22,437 nucleotides of DNA from JACTUA01 sp964551875. GTDB taxonomy: Archaea > Halobacteriota > Methanomicrobia > Methanomicrobiales > JACTUA01. A program made the translations under genes and the position numbers. Location of the stretch: contig CAZKEV010000033.1 in assembly GCA_964551875.1 (NCBI GenBank), forward strand, positions 1-22,437. The letters run 5' to 3'. The notes beneath the pieces were generated by a model. It saw only the letters and a list, made by a program, of their open reading frames with translations, did no database searches and was not told the origin of the DNA. Positions 1-6,082 of this stretch are shown here, piece by piece. The first letter of the stretch is position 1; each line of letters starts with the position of its first letter.

Positions 1-1297
1 CCCGGACGTCTTCCTGACCATCCTTCCCGCGGACTTTCAGGAGGGCATATCCGGACCCGATGGCGACAAGTACTATCCCAAGGCCGATGACTGCAGGGTC
101 GAGCCGGGTGAGGAGGGCCACCGACGCAACAACCCCCGCGACGGGAAGAAGGGGGATTCCCGCCACGGAGCCAGGTACACTGAAGGGGCGATGTACGCGG
201 GGGCGTCTGATCCTGAGGATGATCACCGAGGCATTGATGACCGAAAACGTGAGAAAGAGGGTGAAGTTCGTGAGTTCAGCGACAAAGCCGATGTCGCCCA
301 CGAGCGTGATGAGGGCGGCTATGAACCCCATGGCAAGGGTTGCCCTCACCGGGGTTCCCAGATTTTCATGCACCCCGCCGAGGAGGGAGGGGAGGTCGCC
401 TGCGTCTGCCATGCCGTAGGTGATCCGGGAGGCGGCAAGGAGCATGAGGAGCACGGTATTTGCCGTGGCGAAGAGGGCAATCCCCGAGAGGAGGAGGGAT
501 GCCGTGCCCCCGAGGGCCCGTCCTGCTACGGCTGCGAAGGGGGCCTCTGATGCGGCCAGCCCCTCCCACCCGACCACCGAGACCGCAGACACCGACACAA
601 GGATGTAGAGGATGATGGAGACAGCCATGGCGATGATAAGCCCCCGTGGGATGTTCCTCCGGGGATCCCTCGTCTCTTCAGCGAGCTTCACCACTTCCTC
701 GAAGCCGATGTATGCAAAGAAGATGAGGGACGCGGCTGAGAGGACGCCGGAGAACCCGGAAGGCATCTCCAGGTAATCCACCGTCCCGAGGAATGGGATC
801 CCGACAAGGATGATCAGGACAAGGCCCGCCGCCTCGACCAGGGTAAAAAGGATGGCAAACCAGGCTGTGAACCGGATCCCTGCCAGGAGAAGGATGGAGA
901 GGGCGGCTACGAGGCCGATGGCAAAGAGCGTGTGGGGGATGCCCGTGAGGGCGGTGGCATAGCCTGCGAAGCCAAGGGCAACCGTGGAGGCTCCGATAAC
1001 GCCCGACAGGATGATGAGCCAGCCGATGATGAAGGCCGTCCGCCTCCCGAAGGCGCCCTTCACGTACTCATACTCGGCCCCTGCCTTCGGGTACATGGAT
1101 GAGAGCTCGGCATAGGAGAGACCGGTGAAGACCGCGATGATGGCCGCGATAAGAAAGGAGAGCCAGAGGGCGTTTCCTGCAAGGCCGGCCCCCCTCCCGA
1201 TGAGGGCATAGATCCCGGCCCCGAGGATGATCCCGATCCCCGAGAGGGTCACCTCGAAGAGCCCGAGTTCACGTCTGAGGGGTATCTTTGTACCCAT
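1..1297 (-). CDS. APC-family amino acid permease (3' end outside window)
   Basis: An open frame of about 432 codons runs from ATG at 1297 to the window edge with no stop. The N-terminus MGTKIPLRRELGLFEV is followed at once by the helix-1 motif SGIGIILGAGIYALIG typical of amino acid/polyamine/organocation transporters, then by SYAELSSMYPKAGAEYEY, another conserved APC segment. The protein is a chain of hydrophobic helices consistent with about 12 membrane spans, and the last visible residues (LLKVRGKDGQEDVR) are already a hydrophilic tail, so only a little is missing. A Shine-Dalgarno-like GGAGGAGA lies a few bases upstream of the ATG. It probably imports an amino acid across the cytoplasmic membrane; the substrate cannot be read from sequence. 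It follows thrS on the same strand after 75 bp containing a strong hairpin, so co-transcription is uncertain. Confidence 0.9.
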   Translation of the reverse strand, partial: MGTKIPLRRELGLFEVTLSGIGIILGAGIYALIGRGAGLAGNALWLSFLIAAIIAVFTGLSYAELSSMYPKAGAEYEYVKGAFGRRTAFIIGWLIILSGVIGASTVALGFAGYATALTGIPHTLFAIGLVAALSILLLAGIRFTAWFAILFTLVEAAGLVLIILVGIPFLGTVDYLEMPSGFSGVLSAASLIFFAYIGFEEVVKLAEETRDPRRNIPRGLIIAMAVSIILYILVSVSAVSVVGWEGLAASEAPFAAVAGRALGGTASLLLSGIALFATANTVLLMLLAASRITYGMADAGDLPSLLGGVHENLGTPVRATLAMGFIAALITLVGDIGFVAELTNFTLFLTFSVINASVIILRIRRPRVHRPFSVPGSVAGIPLLPVAGVVASVALLTRLDPAVIGLGIVLVAIGSGYALLKVRGKDGQEDVR

Positions 1298-1343
1298 GCC
1301 CGTCTCCTCCCTCCGGGGGAGCCTCATCCATTCCCTGGTAATA

Positions 1344-1366
1344 AGGGGGAGATCTTCTCTCCCCCT
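1344..1366 (-). terminator. Hairpin behind thrS
   Basis: A perfect 9-bp stem (AGGGGGAGA/TCTCCCCCT) with a 5-nt loop begins 6 nt after the thrS stop codon. On the minus strand it is followed by TTATTACC. The position suits a terminator or 3'-end stabiliser between thrS and the permease. No long T-tract follows, so the terminator role is inferred. Confidence 0.5.
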
Positions 1367-1372
1367 CATGCT

Positions 1373-3208
1373 TCAGATGAACCTTGGCCTCACCGAGAGG
1401 AGACGGGGGGTGTAAAGGGGCCGGAAGGGCTTTCCGGCTGTCTCCCCCTTCACCATGGATACGAGCCCTCCTTCCTTCATCCTCTCGCGGTGGAGCTTCT
1501 CAGGGGTAGAGAGCCGCCGGATGGTGACGGTGAGATCCCCGCTCGTAATCTCCTGGTCCCCGATCACTACGATGTAGGGTACCCACTCCATCCCGGCCGC
1601 CCGGACCTTCTTATTCATGCTCTCCTCCCGGTCGTCAAGGTCAGCCCGTATCCCCTGCTCGTTCAAGCGTGTGCACAGGGCTTTCGCAGCGTCCTGATGG
1701 CGATCCGCAACGGGGATGATACGGACCTGGGTTGCCGAGAGCCAGGTCGGGAACTGGGGAACCTCCTCACCCGCCAGGGTCTCGAGCATGGCGCAGATGA
1801 CCCTCTCCACCGAGCCCGTGGGGGAGCAGTGGAGGATTGGGGGGTGGATCTCCTTTCCGTCCACATGGTACCGGATCCCGAACCGGCTGGAAGACTCGAC
1901 ATCGATCTGGACCGTCGGGTTCTCGATGGGCCGCCCCTGGGCATCGATGGCCGCGAGGTCGATCTTCGCCACCCAGTAGTGGACCCGCCCGGAGAGGATC
2001 TCAATGAGGCAGGGCTCGCCGATGATCCCGACGACCTTCTTCACCCACCCCTCGTGCTCCTGGTAGAAGTCCCGGGTGCACCTGAAGGCCGAGTAGTACC
2101 TCAGCGCGAGGTCGGTCCCGCTCTTCTGGCCCATGACGAGCTGCTCCTCGAAGCAGCGGAGGGCTTCATCCATGTCGGTGCAGAGGGTGTGCATGTCGGG
2201 CATGGTGAAGGCACGGAGGCGCTTCAACCCGATGACCTCCCCCTTCTGCTCGTGCCGGAAGGAGTAGGTGGAGAGCTCGTACATCTTCATGGGGAGGGTA
2301 TTCGGGGAGATGTGCATCCCGTTCATGATGGAGAACATGCCGAAGCATGCGGCGAACCGGAGCATCATCGAGCGGTTACCACTCTTGAACCGGTACTGCC
2401 GCTCACCGAACTTGGCGGCATGCTCGCAGATTGCCTTGTTATCCAGGTCGTACATCACCGGCGTCTCGACGGGCATGGCGCCGTAGGGGAGGACCAGGGA
2501 GAGGACGTAGTCGGCGATGAGGTCGCGGAGGAGCTTCCCTTTCGGCATCCACCTCAGGTGCCCGACATCGCTCGCCGGCTCGTAGTCTACAAGCTCCTTG
2601 GAGCGCATCAGCTCCACGTGGGGGGGCTCTCCGCCCGCCGGGACGGGGACCCCGAGCTCCTTCTTCACCAGGCATCCGAAGGGGGACTCGTCCATGAACT
2701 CCTGGACATCCTTCCGCTTCCCATCGGGGGTGAGGACGAACCACTCGTGCTCCACCTCCTTCTTCTCGGGGGCCGCCTCCTCCCTCTCGCCGCCAGGGAC
2801 GATAGACCGGGAGAGCTCGGAGAGGGGGTGGCCCTTGCAGGTGAGGGTGAAGGCCTTGTACCACCCGAATGGGGCCCTCTTCACCTCGAGGCCCAGGTCG
2901 TTCAGGCCCAGGCGGAGGGCCTCGAGGGCCTCGACCGCGGCCCCGGGTGCCGCGAGGTCGCTCGCCAGGTGGGCGTAGGGGTAGACCATGACTCTCTTCA
3001 CGTCAAGCTGCGATGCGGTCTTGGCGATATCCGCGACCGCCCGTTCCACTACGTCCTCCATGTCATCCTCGTCGGCTGCTTCTACGGCGCAGAAGGCGAC
3101 GAGGGCCTCGTCCATGGAGTCCCTGAGGTTCAGGGTGTCCTCGGCCATGGAGGTGGGTTTCTTTGCCTCGTAATCGATGTGATCGGAGTGGATGAGGAGA
3201 AGGCGCAT
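1373..3208 (-). CDS. thrS: Threonyl-tRNA synthetase, archaeal type
   Basis: Charges tRNA(Thr) with threonine in the cytoplasm. The 611 residues show the archaeal layout. Residues 1-140 (starting MRLLLIHSDHIDYEAKK) form the archaeal editing domain, related to D-aminoacyl-tRNA deacylases, which removes mischarged serine. A class II catalytic core follows, with motif 1 near PYGAMPVETPVMYD (241-254), motif 2 SFRHEQKGEVIGLKRLRAF (316-334) and motif 3 GSVERVI (465-471). Candidate zinc ligands C288, H340 and H460 match the Cys-His-His spacing of the family. The anticodon-binding domain covers about 490-575 (DDREESMNKKVRAAG). A Shine-Dalgarno AAGGAG sits 8 nt before the ATG, supporting this start. 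A TATA element and two hairpins separate it from dcd upstream, so it likely has its own promoter. Confidence 0.97.
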   Translation of the reverse strand: MRLLLIHSDHIDYEAKKPTSMAEDTLNLRDSMDEALVAFCAVEAADEDDMEDVVERAVADIAKTASQLDVKRVMVYPYAHLASDLAAPGAAVEALEALRLGLNDLGLEVKRAPFGWYKAFTLTCKGHPLSELSRSIVPGGEREEAAPEKKEVEHEWFVLTPDGKRKDVQEFMDESPFGCLVKKELGVPVPAGGEPPHVELMRSKELVDYEPASDVGHLRWMPKGKLLRDLIADYVLSLVLPYGAMPVETPVMYDLDNKAICEHAAKFGERQYRFKSGNRSMMLRFAACFGMFSIMNGMHISPNTLPMKMYELSTYSFRHEQKGEVIGLKRLRAFTMPDMHTLCTDMDEALRCFEEQLVMGQKSGTDLALRYYSAFRCTRDFYQEHEGWVKKVVGIIGEPCLIEILSGRVHYWVAKIDLAAIDAQGRPIENPTVQIDVESSSRFGIRYHVDGKEIHPPILHCSPTGSVERVICAMLETLAGEEVPQFPTWLSATQVRIIPVADRHQDAAKALCTRLNEQGIRADLDDREESMNKKVRAAGMEWVPYIVVIGDQEITSGDLTVTIRRLSTPEKLHRERMKEGGLVSMVKGETAGKPFRPLYTPRLLSVRPRFI

Positions 3209-3224
3209 CTTCTGGCTCCTTTTT

Positions 3225-3243
3225 CACTGGAATGCTACCAGTG
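3225..3243 (-). promoter_or_regulatory. Inverted repeat near the predicted thrS transcription start
   Basis: CACTGG and CCAGTG form a perfect 6-bp inverted repeat around a 7-nt spacer, 17 nt upstream of the thrS ATG. Counting about 26 nt from the TATA element at 3258-3265 puts transcription start within it. It could be an operator or a short leader hairpin; the role is inferred. Confidence 0.35.
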
Positions 3244-3257
3244 TTCGCGCTTCCGGC

Positions 3258-3265
3258 TTATATAT
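3258..3265 (-). promoter_or_regulatory. TATA box of thrS
   Basis: The minus strand reads ATATATAA in an otherwise GC-rich region, about 53 nt upstream of the thrS ATG. This fits an archaeal TATA box giving a leader of roughly 25-30 nt that still contains the Shine-Dalgarno sequence. Confidence 0.6.
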
Positions 3266-3270
3266 CACTG

Positions 3271-3296
3271 CTTCGGGTTCCCTGTGGAACCCGGAG
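3271..3296 (-). terminator. Hairpin between dcd and thrS
   Basis: CTTCGGGTTCC and GGAACCCGGAG pair over 11 positions (one G-T) around a 4-nt loop, starting 16 nt past the dcd stop and just upstream of the thrS TATA box. It probably separates the two transcription units. No T-tract follows it on the minus strand. Confidence 0.45.
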
Positions 3297-3312
3297 TGTG
3301 ATGGCGGAGCCG

Positions 3313-3867
3313 TCACGCCTTCGGGTTCTCGTGGTACCGGGAGAGGGTCGCCTGGTGCTGATGGAGGTACTTGGCACCTTTCTTGATATTGTAAGGCTCC
3401 TCGGCATGCTCGGTGGTGTAGAAGACGAGCTGCCCGATGGGCATCGCCGCATACACCCGGACGGGCCGCTGGTTCACGTTGCACATCTCCAGGGTGATGG
3501 TCCCCGAGAACCCCGCGTCGATCCAGCCACCTGTCTGGTGGAGCTCTACCCCCAGCCGGGCGATAGAGGACTTCCCCTCGATGGAGGCGACGATGTCGTC
3601 CGGGAGGGTGATCTCCTCAAGGGTCTCCGCGAGGATGAACCGGCCCGGCTCGATGACAAAGGACTCTGTATGGATCTCCCCCACCCTCGAGGTGATGCTC
3701 TTCCGGTCATACGGGTCGATGACCTCATCTCCCTCCTCGTACCAGACGAAATGGTCACCGAGGCGGATGTCCAGAGAGTTGGGCTGGATGAATCTCGGGT
3801 CAAAGGGTTTCACGCCGATATGGCCCGAGGCGATGGATTCGCGGATCTGCCAGTCGACGAGGATCAC
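3313..3867 (-). CDS. dcd: dCTP deaminase (possibly bifunctional dCTP deaminase/dUTPase)
   Basis: Makes dUTP from dCTP, or dUMP directly if bifunctional, for thymidylate synthesis. The 184-residue protein carries the trimeric dUTPase-fold signature of the Dcd family: GKSSIARLGVELHQTGGW (98-115), then IDAGFSGTITLE (116-127), with E127 at the position of the catalytic glutamate. N-terminal QPNSLDIRLG (28-37) is also typical. The start is GTG, with GGAGG ten bases upstream. The C-terminus KYLHQHQATLSRYHENP matches the part that closes over the nucleotide. Archaeal homologues such as the Methanocaldococcus enzyme do both steps; the sequence alone does not settle which applies here. The gene lies between the repeat region and thrS and appears monocistronic. 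Confidence 0.93.
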   Translation of the reverse strand: MILVDWQIRESIASGHIGVKPFDPRFIQPNSLDIRLGDHFVWYEEGDEVIDPYDRKSITSRVGEIHTESFVIEPGRFILAETLEEITLPDDIVASIEGKSSIARLGVELHQTGGWIDAGFSGTITLEMCNVNQRPVRVYAAMPIGQLVFYTTEHAEEPYNIKKGAKYLHQHQATLSRYHENPKA

Positions 3868-4000
3868 TCAGGATCGACCTCCGCTTTATATGATCTGAAA
3901 TGGGATACGCACGGCATTCCACATACTTGTGCACTGGATACTTCTTAAGACTCACACAACAGCAGGGAGAGCCCTCTTAAAATTATTATCCTGCTATTGG
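3868..4000. other. Left flank of the repeat block
   Basis: No gene is seen. The stretch holds the dcd upstream region and an inverted repeat AGCAGG (3961-3966) / CCTGCT (3990-3995). Bases 3986-4005 match 4562-4581 inside the diverged third repeat at 17 of 20 positions, suggesting that this flank is debris of another repeat copy. Confidence 0.45.
3885..3893 (-). promoter_or_regulatory. TATA-like element upstream of dcd
   Basis: The minus strand reads TCATATAAA 18-26 nt before the dcd GTG. At the usual spacing transcription would start at or inside the start codon, which conflicts with use of the GGAGG at 3878-3882. Either the transcript is leaderless or a farther element (for example TTCTTAAG near 3946-3953) is the true promoter. 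Confidence 0.35.
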
Positions 4001-4237
4001 GCTCTTGGGGGACTACCGCCCCCGCCGCGGGCATCCCCCGCCGTGTACTGGGATATGTGAGGGACGGTCGTTGCGATTTATAGGGCTTTACTCCTCCGAA
4101 TGGTCCTATCCTCACGGTGGGGGGCGCCGCAGCGGCGGGGGTGAGCGGAAGCGAACCCCCAGGAGCGTCCACGAATGATCAATCTCCTTGAAGAACCGAA
4201 ATGACGGTACATTCTGACGTTTTATTTTACTGGGGAT
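4001..4237. repeat. 237-bp tandem repeat, unit 1, with large palindrome
   Basis: Bases 4001-4166 fold on themselves. The outer arm GCTCTTGGGGG (4001-4011) pairs with CCCCCAGGAGC (4156-4166); CCCCCGCCGC pairs with GCGGCGGGGG; CCCCCGCC pairs with GGTGGGGG; and GTGAGG (4057-4062) pairs with CCTCAC (4110-4115) around an A/T-richer loop containing TTTATA. A 71-nt non-palindromic tail, ending in a T-rich stretch, completes the unit. It matches unit 2 at 236 of 237 positions. No transposase or convincing coding frame is present. It is either a small palindromic mobile or REP-like element or a structured RNA. Confidence 0.9.
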
Positions 4238-4474
4238 GCTCTTGGGGGACTTCCGCCCCCGCCGCGGGCATCCCCCGCCGTGTACTGGGATATGTGAGGG
4301 ACGGTCGTTGCGATTTATAGGGCTTTACTCCTCCGAATGGTCCTATCCTCACGGTGGGGGGCGCCGCAGCGGCGGGGGTGAGCGGAAGCGAACCCCCAGG
4401 AGCGTCCACGAATGATCAATCTCCTTGAAGAACCGAAATGACGGTACATTCTGACGTTTTATTTTACTGGGGAT
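4238..4474. repeat. 237-bp tandem repeat, unit 2
   Basis: It directly follows unit 1 with the same period and differs at a single base (A to T in the GACTACC/GACTTCC segment). The near identity points to a recent tandem duplication, probably by unequal exchange. The stem partners of unit 1 are all present at +237: GTGAGG at 4294-4299 and CCTCAC at 4347-4352. Confidence 0.92.
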
Positions 4475-4632
4475 GCTCTTGGGGGACTACCGCCCCCGCC
4501 GCGGGCATCCCCCGCCGTGTACTGGGGCATAGGAAAGACGGCTTTTATCAATATACAGTTCTTATCCTGCAATGAGGCTCTATCCCTATGGTGGGGGCGC
4601 CGAAGCGGCGGGGGCAAGCCGAAGGTGAGAGC
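4475..4632. repeat. Diverged third copy of the palindromic repeat
   Basis: The first 53 or so bases are nearly identical to units 1 and 2. The central loop is different, and the right arm is recognisable but altered. The inner stem changes from GTGAGG/CCTCAC to CATAGG (4528-4533) / CCTATG (4585-4590), so both sides changed together and pairing is kept. The outer right arm CCCCCAGGAGC is replaced by a sequence ending GAGAGC, which still pairs with the left-end GCTCTT. The 71-nt tail is absent. It ends 8 nt from the stop codon of the TrmJ-like gene. Confidence 0.8.
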
Positions 4633-4640
4633 TACTACTC

Positions 4641-5348
4641 TTACCTCGATTCCTTCTCCCCCTTCATATGCCACTCCGCCCTTCTGAGGATCCCATGGAT
4701 GGTGGAGACCTCCCTGGTGGTGAGCCGCGTCCTGCCCAGGATCCTCCTTGCCATGAGGAGGGTGTTCGCCCGCTTGAAACCGGGGTGGTCGATCCGGTCC
4801 AGGAACCTGTCGAGATGCTCGTACAGGCGCTCCATCTCTTCCCGTTCCGCGAGCTGGTATATGCCCTTTGGGAGATTCGCGAGTTCATAACAGACAATCC
4901 CCACAGCATGGGAGATGTTCAGGATGGGATAGTCCGGCGATGCGGGGATGGTGCAGATGAAATCGCATCTCCTGATCTCATCGTTGGAGAGACCCCGGTT
5001 CTCCCGGCCGAAGAGGATGGCGACTCTCCCGTTGACATTCCGGATCTGTTCCCGGATCTCCTTCGGAGTGTAGTAGGGCATCCGAATGGACCGGCAGACG
5101 GACTTGGAGATCGCGCCGGTAGCTGCGATGATGAGCTGATAGTCGGAGTATACTTCCTCCATCGTCAGGGTCAGTGCGCTCTCCAGTACATCTGAGGCAT
5201 GCATGGCGCATGCACGGGCAAGGTCCCCCCAGGGGCAGGGGTCGACGAGGACAAGGTCGGAGAAGCCGAAGTTCTTCATCACCCGGGCAGCGAAGCCCAC
5301 GTTCCCTTCGTGGAGGGGCTCGACCAGGACGATTGCGATCTCGGACAT
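4641..5348 (-). CDS. trmJ: SpoU-class (TrmJ-like) RNA 2'-O-methyltransferase
   Basis: A 235-residue SPOUT enzyme transferring methyl from S-adenosylmethionine to a ribose 2'-OH. All three SpoU motifs are visible: EPLHEGNVGFAARVMKNFG (10-28), FGRENRGLSNDE (113-124) and IPASPDYPILNISHAVG (134-150), which form the trefoil-knot cofactor site. The C-terminal 70 residues (EMERLYEHLDRFLDRI and on) match the extra domain of TrmJ, the enzyme for position 32 of tRNA in bacteria and Sulfolobus. The tRNA target is therefore likely but inferred from family. It is the last gene of the minus-strand run, 18 nt behind the GGGP synthase, and its stop codon is almost touched by the third palindromic repeat. Confidence 0.88.
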   Translation of the reverse strand: MSEIAIVLVEPLHEGNVGFAARVMKNFGFSDLVLVDPCPWGDLARACAMHASDVLESALTLTMEEVYSDYQLIIAATGAISKSVCRSIRMPYYTPKEIREQIRNVNGRVAILFGRENRGLSNDEIRRCDFICTIPASPDYPILNISHAVGIVCYELANLPKGIYQLAEREEMERLYEHLDRFLDRIDHPGFKRANTLLMARRILGRTRLTTREVSTIHGILRRAEWHMKGEKESR

Positions 5349-5366
5349 CCTGATGCCGCCGGCGGG

Positions 5367-6053
5367 TTATTGTACGGCGTCCACGGTCTCTCTCAGCACG
5401 CCGATCCCGCGCTCGTACACCGCATTTCCCACGACGATGGTATCTGCGTACCGTGCCATCTCGGCGGCCCGTTTCCCTGTATCTATCCCGCCGCCGTAAT
5501 AGAGGATGGCATCCTGGAGGGCTTCCGAGCAGGCCTTGACCACCGAGGGGTCGCCGTATATGCCGCTGTACTCGATGTAGATGATGGGGAAGTGGAAGTA
5601 CCGCTCGGCGCAGGTGGCATAGGCCGCCACCTCGCGGGGGCCTATCCCGCAGTCCGCCCGGGTGACCTTCGCTACCGCGGAATCCGGGTTGAGGACGATG
5701 TAGGCCTCGGGGACGACCTTCTCCCACCGCACCTGCTGCTTCATCACCCAGTCATGGTGCTTCCCGACGATCCACTGCGTATCCCGGCTGTTCAGCACCG
5801 AGGGGACAAAGAGGAGATCGATCCCCTCGAACCGCACCGCATCGGGGCCCGCGGGCTCGACGATGAGGGGGAGGCCGTGGTCCTTGACGAGCGCGAGGAG
5901 GCTGGCAAGCTTCTCCTGGGTTACGTTCAGGGTGCCCGAGAGGATGAGGGCATCCGTGCCACTCGTCACGACCCCTTCCACGAGCCCGGGGCTGAAGGGC
6001 CGGTCGGGGTCGAGCTTGGTCACGTGGACCCAGGATCTCCAGGGAGACTGCAT
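5367..6053 (-). CDS. Geranylgeranylglyceryl phosphate synthase
   Basis: Forms the first ether bond of archaeal membrane lipids by joining geranylgeranyl diphosphate to sn-glycerol 1-phosphate. The 228-residue TIM barrel begins WVHVTKLDPD (8-17) and carries the family phosphate-binding signatures YIEYSG (159-164, with the conserved Glu161), YYGGGIDTGKRA (185-196) and DTIVVGN (204-210). Length and motifs fit the PcrB/GGGPS family; in an archaeal setting GGGPS is the natural assignment. It sits 29 nt behind topA and 18 nt ahead of the methyltransferase, so it is probably cotranscribed with both. Confidence 0.94.
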   Translation of the reverse strand: MQSPWRSWVHVTKLDPDRPFSPGLVEGVVTSGTDALILSGTLNVTQEKLASLLALVKDHGLPLIVEPAGPDAVRFEGIDLLFVPSVLNSRDTQWIVGKHHDWVMKQQVRWEKVVPEAYIVLNPDSAVAKVTRADCGIGPREVAAYATCAERYFHFPIIYIEYSGIYGDPSVVKACSEALQDAILYYGGGIDTGKRAAEMARYADTIVVGNAVYERGIGVLRETVDAVQ

Positions 6054-6082
6054 GGTTCTTTAATAGGTTCTCATGGGGAGGG

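Noticed and set aside
1490..3301. 603-codon open frame on the plus strand opposite thrS
   Set aside because: It is a GC-rich antisense shadow; the minus strand encodes a full threonyl-tRNA synthetase with all motifs, and the antisense peptide shows no domain.
3945..4409. Repeated short minus-strand reading frames (MDAPGGSLPLTP...) in repeat units 1 and 2
   Set aside because: They exist because the two units are copies of each other. In the diverged third unit the frame is not kept, whereas base pairing is, so the constraint is structural and not coding.
4001..4632. CRISPR array
   Set aside because: The repeats are 237 bp and directly adjacent, without short repeats or unique spacers, and there are no cas genes nearby.
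4001..4632. Insertion sequence
   Set aside because: There is no transposase frame, and no target-site duplication could be seen at the ends. A non-autonomous palindromic element remains possible and is treated under findings.
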